NCBI GenBank assembly: GCA_041672395.1
Contig: JBAYZS010000018.1
Span: 1-40,301, forward strand
Length of the DNA: 40,301 nt
Reading direction: 5' to 3'
Source: UBA5287 sp041672395
Lineage (GTDB): Bacteria > Bacteroidota > Bacteroidia > Bacteroidales > Dysgonomonadaceae
In this document: piece after piece, positions 18,846 through 27,603 of the stretch
How positions within the stretch are numbered: the stretch's first letter is position 1
Layout: every line of letters starts with the position of its first letter
Program-made: the position numbers and the translations under genes
Notes under the pieces: model-generated
The model's database searches: none
What the model was told of the DNA's origin: nothing
Seen by the model: only the letters and a program-made list of their open reading frames with translations

Positions 18846-19070
18846 CTTGTTATTCTAGATTTCAGAAGGGATTCCGCATGTAGCATTTATCCTCAATTCT
18901 TCAATCAACCTTATAAGTGTTTATAGTTTTTGAACTTGCAAAGTAAACGTTTTTTTTTGATAAATAGGCTATTCGTAATGGGGTTTTTAGTTTTATTCGC
19001 CTTGCACTATTTTTTTTGTTAACTATTTTTAGCACTATCAGTGGATCAATTCATCCTTTCTCAATTCTAT

Positions 19071-19116
19071 CTTCCTCTCACCCTCCTCTCACCATGGTCT
19101 CACTAATGTCTCACAC
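19071..19116. repeat. degenerate CTCACCATG-type repeat, copy 1
   Basis: A pyrimidine-rich run of four or five degenerate units of about 9-12 bp (CCTCTCACC, CCTCTCACCAT, GGTCTCACTAAT, GTCTCACAC). It shares the 12-mer CCTCTCACCATG (19085-19096) and the following (C/G)TCYCACTA(A)TG pattern with a second block at 40114-40154. It is more GC-rich than its surroundings and clearly non-coding. Confidence 0.6.
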
Positions 19117-19250
19117 AAAAATAACTCTTCCATAAAATAATGTTAACAATAATTAACCCCATTTTGGGTGTACATCAATTTATCAATCCAACTTTCAATT
19201 GGATTTCTGGCATATCCTAACAACTCTTAAACGATTATCAAAACTTTTTG

Positions 19251-19258
19251 TATTTTTG
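19251..19258 (+). promoter_or_regulatory. candidate -7 element of the flippase gene
   Basis: TATTTTTG matches TAnnTTTG and lies 25 bp before the ATG at 19284. It overlaps an upstream in-frame TTG at 19248, which argues that the TTG is not the start codon. Confidence 0.5.
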
Positions 19259-19283
19259 TACATTATTAAATAGATGTAGCATT

Positions 19284-20801
19284 ATGGCAGGAGGGATGAA
19301 AACCCTTGCGAAGGAAACAGTTATTTACGGTGGTACAACCATTGTTCAGAAATCATTAAGTTGGTTCCTCGCGTTATTTTACACTTATGTATTGCCTTCT
19401 CAGGCTGACATGGGTGTGTTCAATAATTTTTATGCATGGATCGCTCTTTTCCAAGTTATCCTGACTTATGGTATGGAGACGGGCTTTTTCCGCTTTGCAA
19501 ACAAAGAGAATGAGAACCCGGACAAAGTGTTTTCTACTACGATAACGAGCTTACTTTGTACTACTTTATTGTTTGTAGCTCTGGCAATTTCGTTTGTAAA
19601 TCCTATCGCATCGGGACTTAACGTCTCCGACAAACAACATCTGGTGATAATGATGACCCTCATTTTGGCGTTGGATGTGATAAGTGCGATTCCTTTTGCT
19701 TACCTGAGGTACAAAAACCGACCAATCCGATTTGCTACAGTCAAAATATCGAACATTGTTGTTACAATTATTCTCAACTTGTTTTTCTTTTTGGCTTGCC
19801 CTGTTCTTCAAAAACAATTTCCGGACTCATTTGCCTGGTTCTCACTGGATAACAGCATTGAATATATCTTGATCTCAAATCTTATTGCTTCTGTGTTCCA
19901 AACCATTTTTGTGTTTGCACAGGTACGCATAAAATATCAGTTTGGGGGAACAAATTTGCTCAAACGGATGCTGAAATATTCACTTCCGCTGCTGATCTTG
20001 GGCATGGCGGGAATCCTAAACCAAAACGCATCCATTATTTTATTCCCGGAAATTTATCCTGATCCTTCACCCGATAAACATGCGGCATACAGCGAACTGG
20101 GCATTTATAGCGCTGCCATGAAAATAGCTATCATCCTGATAGTCATGACGCAGGCTTTCAGATATGCTTTTGAACCGTTCATTTTTTCTAAGAACAGGGA
20201 CAAGGTTGACAATAAACAGTCCTACGCAAATGCAACAAAATACTTTATTATCTTTGGACTTTTTGTAATGCTTTTTGTGATTGGTTATCTGGATATCATA
20301 AAATATCTGATAAAATCTACGTATCACAAAGGGTTGATCGTGATACCTATCGTCATGATGGGTGAGATCTTTTTTAGCATTTACTTCAATTTATCGCTCT
20401 GGTATAAACTTACTGATAAGACAAAATGGGGCGCTTACATGTCGTTAATAGGGTTAGCTATTACTTTGGCTATCAATATTATATTCATCCCAAAATATAG
20501 TTATATGGCTTGTGCCTGGGCATCGTTTTTAGCCAATCTGGTAATGATGCTTATTTCATATTTTATGGGACAAAAGTACTATCCTATCAAATATGATCTG
20601 AAATCTGCTGCCTTCTTTATGATTATCACAATCGTGATACTGGCTATATTCATTTATGGTTTTGTTTATATCGATAAAGAATGGGTGCGACTGATTATCA
20701 ACACAGTGCTACTTATATCTTATGTGATCATTGCACTGAAGAAAGGTTTTCCAAAAGAGTTGTTGAAACGATTACCCTTGCTGGGGAAATTTGTTAAATA
20801 G
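19284..20801 (+). CDS. MOP-superfamily polysaccharide/lipid flippase (Wzx/MurJ-like)
   Basis: Integral membrane protein of 505 residues with about 12-14 hydrophobic helices spread over its whole length. It belongs to the polysaccharide-biosynthesis (PST) branch of the MOP flippases, which move lipid-linked sugars across the inner membrane. The start is set at the ATG of MAGGMKTLAKETVIYGG, because this short start resembles related proteins and the upstream TTG lies inside the promoter. No glycosyltransferase or polymerase genes are adjacent, so the substrate (O-antigen, exopolysaccharide or another lipid-linked glycan) is unknown. It is followed after 30 bp by the S46 peptidase gene in the same direction. 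Confidence 0.85.
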   Translation: MAGGMKTLAKETVIYGGTTIVQKSLSWFLALFYTYVLPSQADMGVFNNFYAWIALFQVILTYGMETGFFRFANKENENPDKVFSTTITSLLCTTLLFVALAISFVNPIASGLNVSDKQHLVIMMTLILALDVISAIPFAYLRYKNRPIRFATVKISNIVVTIILNLFFFLACPVLQKQFPDSFAWFSLDNSIEYILISNLIASVFQTIFVFAQVRIKYQFGGTNLLKRMLKYSLPLLILGMAGILNQNASIILFPEIYPDPSPDKHAAYSELGIYSAAMKIAIILIVMTQAFRYAFEPFIFSKNRDKVDNKQSYANATKYFIIFGLFVMLFVIGYLDIIKYLIKSTYHKGLIVIPIVMMGEIFFSIYFNLSLWYKLTDKTKWGAYMSLIGLAITLAINIIFIPKYSYMACAWASFLANLVMMLISYFMGQKYYPIKYDLKSAAFFMIITIVILAIFIYGFVYIDKEWVRLIINTVLLISYVIIALKKGFPKELLKRLPLLGKFVK

Positions 20802-20831
20802 GATTTTTTATTAACTAACAATGTATATTAT

Positions 20832-22958
20832 ATGAGAAGAATCATTTTATCCTTTGCCTTTTTGATTTTGGCACTGACCATCTATGCCGATGAAGGTATG
20901 TGGTTATTAAAAGAGCTTAATAAACAAAGCGTTGCCAGGATGAAAGAACTGGGATTCAAGTTCCCTGCAAATAAATTATACGACGAAAACAATGCGTCAC
21001 TGAAAGATGCAGTAGTAATTTTTGGCGGTGGATGCACTGGCGCAGCAGTCTCTGAACAGGGGTTGATATTCACAAATCATCATTGCGGTTTTGGGGCTAT
21101 TCAAAAACTTAGTGCTGTCGAACATGATTATCTGAAAGATGGATTCGCAGCAAAATCCTTTGCAGATGAGCTTCCGGCAGAAGGATTGAATGTTTCGTTT
21201 CTTCGTTCTACAAAAGATGTATCTGACGAAATGAACAAATATTTACCTTCTGTATTGAGCGAAACTCAACGCGGGGTGGTCATCGACTCGATATCCAAAA
21301 TACTGACAAAACCTTATGAAGGGAATGAATTTGTGAGAGCGCAAGTGATTCCTTTTTACACGGGCAATAAATTCTATATGGTAATTTATGATGTGTTCCG
21401 CGATGTTCGTTTGGTGGTTACCCCACCTCAATCGATTGGTAAATTCGGTGGCGACACCGACAACTGGATGTGGCCTCGTCACACAGGCGATTTCTCGGTT
21501 TTCCGTGTTTATGCTGATGCAAATAATAAACCAGCCCGATACAGCGATTCCAACAAGCCATACAAACCAAAATATGTAATCCCCGTTTCTTTAAAGGGTG
21601 TTAAGGCAGGAGATTTTTCCATGACCATTGGTTATCCGGGTAGCACTTCTCGATATTTGTCGTCTTGGGGAATCAATCAACGCATGGAATCTGAAAATAA
21701 ACCACGCATTGAGGTTCGCGGTGCAAAACAGGATATCTGGTGGAATGCAATGACCAAGAATGATACAATCCGTATTAAATATGCTTCAAAATATGCCGGA
21801 AGTTCCAACTATTGGAAGAACTCAATAGGTATGAACGAGGCGCTGACAGAATACAATGTGGTTGGTGAAAAACAGGCTCTGGAAGCCAGATTGAACCAAT
21901 GGATCAACAGTAATGCTGCTAACAAACAGAAATACGGTAATGTATTGAGTTCACTGCAATCGGCTTATACTGAATCGGCTGAATTATCTAATTATGCTAC
22001 CTATTTTATGGAAACATTCCTACGTGGCATTGAAATTATTGGTTTCGCCAACTCTCTCTCGCAATTTGATATGGGTGCCACAGAACAGGAAAAGAGCGAC
22101 TTCATAAAAGAGCGTTTGATCAATGCATATAAAGATTATGAACCCGTATTGGATAAAAAGCTTGTTCCTGCTCTTATGAAACTATACGCAGAGCGAGTTC
22201 CTGAAGAATATCTTCCTTCAGTTTATACTAAAATCAATGATGAGTTTGATGGTGATTATCAAAAATATGCCGACTGGCTTTTCAATAATTCTAAGTTCAC
22301 TAATCTGAAAGATCTTGTTAACTTGCTCAATTCTGGTGATATTGAAACATTAACCGCCGATCCGGCAATGCAGTTGAACATGTCAGTTAGGGAAACCTTG
22401 ATAAAAATGATGACTCCATTGATGTCATCTTATCAGCAAATAGAAAGAGGAGAGCGTAATTTGATGGCTGCTTTGATGGAAATGGACCCTAAAAAGAACT
22501 TCTATCCCGATGCAACATTCACTCAAAGAATGAGTTACGGTTCGGTAAAAGGATATTCTCCTCAAGATGCTGTTTACTATGATTACTTCACCACAGCTGA
22601 TGGAGTGCTCGAAAAAGTGAAACCCGGTGATCCTGAATTCGACTTGCAACCTGAGATTATCACCCAGTTGAAGAATAAGAACTTTGGTCAGTATTCAAAT
22701 AAAGATGGTAAACTTCATGTCGGTTTCCTTTCTACAAATGATATCACTGGCGGCAATTCCGGTAGCCCTGTATTCAACGGCAAAGCAGAGCTCATCGGAC
22801 TGGCCTTTGATGGTAACTGGGAATCGTTGAGTGGAGACATTCTATTTGACAATGATTTTCAACGTTGCATTAATGTGGATATACTTTATGTTCTTTATAC
22901 TATTGACGAAATTATGAATGCTCCTCATATTATTAATGAGTTGAGACTTGTTAAATAA
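20832..22958 (+). CDS. dpp7: S46-family dipeptidyl-peptidase, DPP7 type
   Basis: Periplasmic serine peptidase that removes dipeptides from oligopeptide N-termini. A signal peptide ends near IYA-D (about residue 19). The chymotrypsin-like triad is visible: His84 in TNHHCG, Asp220 in RHTGDFS, and Ser643 in GNSGSP. In the S46 family the residue 18 positions after the catalytic Ser sets P1 specificity, Arg in DPP11 (Asp/Glu) and Gly in DPP7 (hydrophobic). Here it is Gly661 in FDGNWE, so DPP7-type preference for hydrophobic P1 residues is inferred. The 708-residue length is normal. It is followed by a hairpin terminator. Confidence 0.93.
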   Translation: MRRIILSFAFLILALTIYADEGMWLLKELNKQSVARMKELGFKFPANKLYDENNASLKDAVVIFGGGCTGAAVSEQGLIFTNHHCGFGAIQKLSAVEHDYLKDGFAAKSFADELPAEGLNVSFLRSTKDVSDEMNKYLPSVLSETQRGVVIDSISKILTKPYEGNEFVRAQVIPFYTGNKFYMVIYDVFRDVRLVVTPPQSIGKFGGDTDNWMWPRHTGDFSVFRVYADANNKPARYSDSNKPYKPKYVIPVSLKGVKAGDFSMTIGYPGSTSRYLSSWGINQRMESENKPRIEVRGAKQDIWWNAMTKNDTIRIKYASKYAGSSNYWKNSIGMNEALTEYNVVGEKQALEARLNQWINSNAANKQKYGNVLSSLQSAYTESAELSNYATYFMETFLRGIEIIGFANSLSQFDMGATEQEKSDFIKERLINAYKDYEPVLDKKLVPALMKLYAERVPEEYLPSVYTKINDEFDGDYQKYADWLFNNSKFTNLKDLVNLLNSGDIETLTADPAMQLNMSVRETLIKMMTPLMSSYQQIERGERNLMAALMEMDPKKNFYPDATFTQRMSYGSVKGYSPQDAVYYDYFTTADGVLEKVKPGDPEFDLQPEIITQLKNKNFGQYSNKDGKLHVGFLSTNDITGGNSGSPVFNGKAELIGLAFDGNWESLSGDILFDNDFQRCINVDILYVLYTIDEIMNAPHIINELRLVK

Positions 22959-22979
22959 TTTTATTTATACCGATTGATT

Positions 22980-23019
22980 AATAGGTACGACGATTTGAGA
23001 ATCATCGTACCTATTTTTT
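22980..23019 (+). terminator. intrinsic terminator after the S46 peptidase gene
   Basis: ATAGGTACGA-C-GATT (22981-22995) pairs with AATC-A-TCGTACCTAT (23000-23013) with one internal mismatch and a short loop, followed by a run of T. Confidence 0.85.
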
Positions 23020-23042
23020 GTTATATTTACCTGTTTCAAATC

Positions 23043-23059
23043 TTAACAAAATCGTAACA
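23043..23059 (+). promoter_or_regulatory. Pho-box-like direct repeat upstream of pstS
   Basis: TTAACA (23043-23048) and GTAACA (23054-23059) form a direct repeat with an 11-bp period, like the TTAACA-type half-sites bound by PhoP in Bacillus. It lies 32 bp upstream of the candidate -7 element of an operon that encodes an OmpR-type regulator. Binding is inferred only. Confidence 0.4.
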
Positions 23060-23090
23060 TTCATATTCTCAAAATATAATATAAGATTGT

Positions 23091-23098
23091 TATCTTTG
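23091..23098 (+). promoter_or_regulatory. candidate -7 element of the pst-pho operon
   Basis: TATCTTTG matches TAnnTTTG, 29 bp before the pstS ATG. There is no clear TTTG -33 element, which would fit an activator-dependent promoter. Confidence 0.55.
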
Positions 23099-23126
23099 CA
23101 GTGGAAAAAAAGTTTGACATTTCTAG

Positions 23127-24260
23127 ATGAAAAAAACAATTCTGTTTTCAATCATTGTAGTAATTCTATGTTCCTGTAATAACAATGGGAAGAATGATAA
23201 CAACTCCAATCCAGACATGTCTGTTTCTGGTGCAGGAGCAACATTCCCCTACCCTTATTACAATATTGTTTTTCGTGATTATATGCGAATTAATCCGGGA
23301 ATAGTAGTGAATTACGGTGCTATCGGTAGTGGCGGAGGAATCCGAAGTTTAAGAGATAAATCGGTAGACTTTGGTGCCAGTGATGCATTCCTGACAGAAA
23401 AAGAAATCGCCTCTATGCCTGAAGTAGTACATATCGCAACATGTATGGGTGGAGTTGTCATGGCCTATACATTACCCGAAATAGATAACCTAAGGCTGAC
23501 AGGACCAATCGTTGCCGATATTTATATGGGCAAAATAACCCGTTGGGATGATAAACGTATTCGTGCAGAAAATCCTTCGATTAAACTTCCCGATTTAGAA
23601 ATCACACCCGTATATCGTTCTGACGGTAGTGGAACAACCTTCGCTTTTTCTGAATATCTATGCAAGGTTAGTCCCGAGTGGAAAAGTATTATGGGTAAAG
23701 GTAAAGCTCTAAAATGGGATGCGGGTATCGCAGCAAAAGGAAATCCGGGAGTGGCAGGAATTGTTCAACAGACTCCGGGTGCAATTGGATATATTGGTTC
23801 TGAATTTGCACTTACTCTAAAGTTACCAACGGCTAAAATCAAAAACAAATTTGGAAATTATATAGCAGCCAACCTTGAGAGTATTTCGGCCGCAGCTAAT
23901 GTCGATTTACCTGATGATATGCGTGCAACTATTTCTGATTCTGCCGATCCAAACGCTTATCCAATGAGTTTATTCACTTGGTTATTAGTTTTCAAAGATC
24001 AACAATACGACAAACGTACTAAACAAGAAGCACAAGAGTTGATGAACTTATTAGAATATATAATTAGTTCTGAAGGTCAGGGAGTGGCAGCTCAAATTAA
24101 TTATGCTCCTTTATCGGAACAGGCTGTAAAAAAGACACAAACACTCATAGAGTCGATACATTATGGTAATGAACCACTGAAATTCCATATCGAATCTGAT
24201 ACTGTTAAACAAACAACAGATTCATTGGATTTGGCGGTGGATAATTCAATTGATAGATAA
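23127..24260 (+). CDS. pstS: phosphate ABC transporter substrate-binding lipoprotein
   Basis: Captures inorganic phosphate outside the inner membrane and delivers it to PstC/PstA. The lipobox (LCSC) gives lipidated Cys17. The mature protein has the PstS/PBP-like pattern VSGAGATFPYPYYN (33-46), GAIGSGGGIRSLRDKSVDFGASDA and PVYRSDGSGTTFAFSEYL, whose Ser/Thr/Asp/Arg residues line the phosphate site in known PstS structures. The 377-residue length includes a charged C-terminal tail. It is the first gene of pstSCAB-phoU-phoBR and its stop codon overlaps the pstC start by 1 bp. Confidence 0.95.
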   Translation: MKKTILFSIIVVILCSCNNNGKNDNNSNPDMSVSGAGATFPYPYYNIVFRDYMRINPGIVVNYGAIGSGGGIRSLRDKSVDFGASDAFLTEKEIASMPEVVHIATCMGGVVMAYTLPEIDNLRLTGPIVADIYMGKITRWDDKRIRAENPSIKLPDLEITPVYRSDGSGTTFAFSEYLCKVSPEWKSIMGKGKALKWDAGIAAKGNPGVAGIVQQTPGAIGYIGSEFALTLKLPTAKIKNKFGNYIAANLESISAAANVDLPDDMRATISDSADPNAYPMSLFTWLLVFKDQQYDKRTKQEAQELMNLLEYIISSEGQGVAAQINYAPLSEQAVKKTQTLIESIHYGNEPLKFHIESDTVKQTTDSLDLAVDNSIDR

Positions 24261-25117
24261 TGAAAGATAAGATTTTCAAAGGCCTACTATTCTTCTCTGC
24301 AATATTTATACTGATACTTACAGCGGGTATTATTTATGCTCTTGTTGCCAGGTCACTCGAGTCTTTTCAGGAATATGGTATTTGGGGATTTGTCAACAAT
24401 TCAGAATGGGATCCTCGCTCTGCGACTGAAGAATACGGAGCGCTCTCATTTGTAGTGGGAACACTTTATACATCATTCTTCGCATTGCTAATTTGCATTC
24501 CTTTTTCATTTGCAGTAGCGCTATTTACTGGAGAATATTTCAAAGGAAGAAAAGTAGCTTCGGTAGTGAGTTCGATTGTAGATCTTTTGGCAGGAATACC
24601 ATCCATTGTATTTGGACTTTGGGGCTTTTATTCTATTCGGCCACTTGCAATTGAATTGGGAGTTAACGCTCAAGGATTCGGTATTTTCACTTCATCTGTA
24701 GTTCTTGCAGTTATGATTATTCCATATGCATCATCGTTGAGTTCAGAATATCTTAGAATGGTTCCCAAAAACCTGAAGGAAGGAGCTTATAGCCTGGGAG
24801 CAACACGATTAGAAGTCATCACAAATGTGAGTTTACCAATGGCAAGTTCAGGTATTGTTTCATCATTTATTTTAGCACTTGGTCGTGCTTTAGGAGAAAC
24901 AATGGCTGTAACAATGCTGATAGGTAATACAAATAATATACCGTCCGGTTTACGTGATACGGGAAATACAATGGCCAGTGTTATCGCCAACCAGTTTGGT
25001 GAGGCAGATGGATTGAAGCTGAGTTCTTTGATTGCTATTGGATTATTGTTGTTTATAATTACAGCGATAATCAATCTTATTGCAAAACTTATCATGAACA
25101 AATTAACGAATGTATAA
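24260..25117 (+). CDS. pstC: phosphate ABC transporter permease PstC
   Basis: Inner-membrane permease of 285 residues with about six transmembrane helices. The cytoplasmic EAA loop, which docks the ATPase, is visible as KEGAYSLGATRLEVI (about 173-187) followed by GRALGETMAVTML. It overlaps the pstS stop and the pstA start by 1 bp each (TAATG junctions), so translation is coupled. It forms the channel together with PstA. Confidence 0.95.
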   Translation: MKDKIFKGLLFFSAIFILILTAGIIYALVARSLESFQEYGIWGFVNNSEWDPRSATEEYGALSFVVGTLYTSFFALLICIPFSFAVALFTGEYFKGRKVASVVSSIVDLLAGIPSIVFGLWGFYSIRPLAIELGVNAQGFGIFTSSVVLAVMIIPYASSLSSEYLRMVPKNLKEGAYSLGATRLEVITNVSLPMASSGIVSSFILALGRALGETMAVTMLIGNTNNIPSGLRDTGNTMASVIANQFGEADGLKLSSLIAIGLLLFIITAIINLIAKLIMNKLTNV

Positions 25118-25989
25118 TGAATGATCAAGTTTCAAATATAAAACGTCGTAACAGAACAGACAAAACCGCTTATGTTTTAATAATCGTTTTTGCTATTCTT
25201 GCAATGGTTCCTTTATTTTTAATTCTCGGCGAAGTTATAATCAAAGGTTTACCTAACTTCAACTTAAGATTATTTACTGAAGTCACGCCCTCTTCGATGG
25301 ATGCGATGCTTGCAAAAGCAAATGGAGAGTCAATTCCCGGAGGTATTTTAAATGGTATAACAGGAACACTGCTTATTGTTGGATTAGCTATTATATTAAC
25401 AATTCCAATTGGACTTTTTATCGGAATTTATCTGGCAGATCACCAGTCCTCAAAGTTTGCTAAAACAGTTAGTTTTCTAACTGATTTGATGCAAGGTATT
25501 CCTTCAATAGTGGTAGGTATTATTGCCTATGCATGGATTGTAAAACCTTTTGGAGGGTATTCAGCATTAGCCGGGAGTGTTGCACTCACGATAATGATGT
25601 TACCGATGGTGGTTAGGTCGACTGAGGAAACTTTGAAAATGCTTCCTGTTTCATTAAAAGAAGCAGGTCTAGCACTCGGATCATCTTATACAAACGTTGT
25701 TTTCAAAGTATTGATTCCATCAGGTTTCGGTGGAATATTTACAGGTATATTATTGGCTATTTCCCGAGTCATGGGAGAAACAGCTCCCTTGATGCTTACC
25801 GCTTTAGGTGCATCAATAGTAAATTGGAACATTATGGAACCTACCAGCGCAATTCCCTTGCTAATATGGGATTTCTATAACGATCCTAATCTTGTGGAAC
25901 TAGTTTGGTCCTCATCACTTTTATTATTGATTGTAATCTTCATATTGAATTGGTTAGCAAAACTCATAGCACGCAAATGGAAAATATGA
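25117..25989 (+). CDS. pstA: phosphate ABC transporter permease PstA
   Basis: Second permease subunit (290 residues, about six membrane helices). The EAA loop reads KEAGLALGSSYTNVV (about 188-202), with RVMGETAPLMLTALG after it, a hallmark of PstA. The stop codon overlaps the pstB ATG in an ATGA junction. Confidence 0.95.
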   Translation: MNDQVSNIKRRNRTDKTAYVLIIVFAILAMVPLFLILGEVIIKGLPNFNLRLFTEVTPSSMDAMLAKANGESIPGGILNGITGTLLIVGLAIILTIPIGLFIGIYLADHQSSKFAKTVSFLTDLMQGIPSIVVGIIAYAWIVKPFGGYSALAGSVALTIMMLPMVVRSTEETLKMLPVSLKEAGLALGSSYTNVVFKVLIPSGFGGIFTGILLAISRVMGETAPLMLTALGASIVNWNIMEPTSAIPLLIWDFYNDPNLVELVWSSSLLLLIVIFILNWLAKLIARKWKI

Positions 25990-26762
25990 TAATTGAAAAT
26001 AAAGTAGAACCGATATTGAAACTCAATGAAGTTTCAGTTTCTTATACACCTGAAAAGAAAGCCGTTAATAATGTATCGGCAGATATTAATCCAAATACTA
26101 TTACAGCCATAATGGGTCCATCGGGATGTGGAAAAAGTACACTTCTTCGTGCCATTAATAGAATACATGAATTGTATCCTAACATAACAATAACAGGAGA
26201 TATTCTGTTAAAAGGAGAAAGTGTGTTTGGTATGAACCCAATGGATGTACGTCGTATGGTGGGAATGGTCTTCCAAAGTCCAAATCCTTTTCCAACAATG
26301 AGTATTTACGATAATGTATTATCCGGATACAGTTTGAACGGAATCAAGTTAAACAAAAAGAAAAAAGACGAGCTTGTAGAAGAGAGTCTAAATGCAGTTG
26401 CTTTATGGGATGAAGTAAAAGATGTAATGAATAAACGTGGATCATTTCTTTCCGGTGGTCAACAACAACGTTTATGTATTGCCCGTACTTTAGCATTACA
26501 ACCAGAAGTTATATTAATGGACGAACCAACTTCAGCACTCGATCCCATTTCTACAAATAAAATCGAAGAATTATTACTTCAATTGAAAGAGAAATTTACG
26601 ATAGTAATTGTTACACATAATATATCACAAGCTGCACGTATTTCCGACAAATCGATGTTCATGTTTTTAGGTGATTTAGTTGAGTATGACGATACAAAAC
26701 ATATGTTCACCAAACCAAGGAACAAGAAAACCGAGGAATATCTGACTGGCGTTTTCGGCTAA
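25986..26762 (+). CDS. pstB: phosphate ABC transporter ATP-binding protein
   Basis: ATPase that powers phosphate import. With the ATG at 25986 the protein has 258 residues: Walker A GPSGCGKST (44-52), Q-loop in VFQSPNPFP, signature LSGGQQQR, Walker B VILMDEPTSALD, and switch His in VTHN. The open frame extends upstream inside pstA to 25905, but the ATGA overlap at 25986 is the natural start (an ATG at 25977 is the alternative). Gene order and overlap place it in the pst operon. Confidence 0.95.
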   Translation: MIIENKVEPILKLNEVSVSYTPEKKAVNNVSADINPNTITAIMGPSGCGKSTLLRAINRIHELYPNITITGDILLKGESVFGMNPMDVRRMVGMVFQSPNPFPTMSIYDNVLSGYSLNGIKLNKKKKDELVEESLNAVALWDEVKDVMNKRGSFLSGGQQQRLCIARTLALQPEVILMDEPTSALDPISTNKIEELLLQLKEKFTIVIVTHNISQAARISDKSMFMFLGDLVEYDDTKHMFTKPRNKKTEEYLTGVFG

Positions 26763-26797
26763 TTTGGAAATTAGTTTAGTAAGATGAAATTAATTTG

Positions 26798-26805
26798 TAC
26801 TTTTG
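26798..26805 (+). promoter_or_regulatory. possible internal promoter before phoU
   Basis: TACTTTTG fits TAnnTTTG and lies 15 bp before the phoU ATG, in the only sizeable gap (58 bp) of the early pst-pho operon. A separate start for phoU-phoBR is possible. The -33 region is weak (TTTA at about 19-20 bp). Confidence 0.4.
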
Positions 26806-26820
26806 AAAAAATAAATAACT

Positions 26821-27576
26821 ATGGAAAGTAACGGAAATATATTCGTAAGCAATATAAAAAATCGCTATCTAGATGAGCTTCAAGGCGATTTTGAGATTTT
26901 AGCAGAGATCGTTTTGTCACAATTAGAGCAATTAAAAATACTGATTAAAAACACTAAAGATGAATCAGTACAAAAACAGTTGTCTAGAAACGAAAAACTA
27001 ATTGACTCACTCGACTTATCAATAAAAGAAAAGGTAATCAACGCAATAATTCTGTTTACTCCTAAAGCTGTAGATTTAAGAAAGATCATGACTTATTATG
27101 ACATGACCATTTCAATGGAGCGCGTTGGCGATTTAATCAATAATATTGCAAGTTCTATTAAGAAAACTGATTTTACTATTGAAGGTTTTGATGAATTCGC
27201 AAAGTATCTTGATAAGATGCAAGAATATGCAAGCGAGATGCTAAAAAGTGCAGTTTTTTCATTTAATGGAGAAAACTATGAAATGGCCTATCAGACAATA
27301 CTTAAAGACAATAAAATAGATAAATGGGACAAGAAAATTGAGAAACATATTGCAGAAGCTTTTCAAGATGATAAACTCACTTATCAGATGTTACTGAATA
27401 TAATGCATATAAATGTAATTTCTTATTATTTAGAACGAATTGCTGACAAAGCTGTAGATATCTCATCGGCAGCCATTTATCTTATTGAAGGAAAAGACGT
27501 TCGTCATGATCCATCATTTAGTAAAAAACATAAAGAAAATTCAGATTCAACCACACCAGAACAAACATCCGAATAA
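26821..27576 (+). CDS. phoU: phosphate signalling protein PhoU
   Basis: Cytoplasmic negative regulator that links PstSCAB to the histidine kinase. The 251-residue all-helical protein shows the two PhoU three-helix repeats, with the conserved segments ELSLKEKVINAIILFTPKAVDLRKIM-like and YYLERIADKAVDISSAAIY, the latter including the E-R-x-x-D metal-binding pattern also seen in SMERVGDLINN. A charged C-terminal tail of about 25 residues extends beyond the usual end. It precedes phoB by 27 bp. Confidence 0.92.
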   Translation: MESNGNIFVSNIKNRYLDELQGDFEILAEIVLSQLEQLKILIKNTKDESVQKQLSRNEKLIDSLDLSIKEKVINAIILFTPKAVDLRKIMTYYDMTISMERVGDLINNIASSIKKTDFTIEGFDEFAKYLDKMQEYASEMLKSAVFSFNGENYEMAYQTILKDNKIDKWDKKIEKHIAEAFQDDKLTYQMLLNIMHINVISYYLERIADKAVDISSAAIYLIEGKDVRHDPSFSKKHKENSDSTTPEQTSE

Positions 27577-27603
27577 TAGAGGTTTTAATTAAAACGAATT
27601 AGT

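Larger units (their letters stand above)
18846..19283. other. 438-bp divergent intergenic region between glyS and the flippase gene
   Basis: No gene is visible here. The stretch contains a C/T-biased degenerate repeat (19071-19116, listed separately), a small hairpin of AATCCAA with TTGGATT (19185-19205), and the candidate flippase promoter at 19251-19258. A variant -7 element for glyS may lie on the minus strand near 18937-18946. The remainder is AT-rich and featureless. Confidence 0.6.

Noticed and set aside
19155..19172. Small ACCCC/GGGT hairpin in the glyS-flippase spacer as an RNA element
   Set aside because: The stem is only about four base pairs, too short to support a structured RNA.
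19248..19283. N-terminal extension of the flippase from a TTG codon at 19248
   Set aside because: The TTG overlaps the TATTTTTG -7 element, and the added residues do not resemble family N-termini. The ATG at 19284 gives the expected start.
25905..25985. Longer start for pstB inside pstA
   Set aside because: The extension lies within the conserved end of pstA. The ATG at 25986 makes a normal ATGA overlap and the expected protein length.
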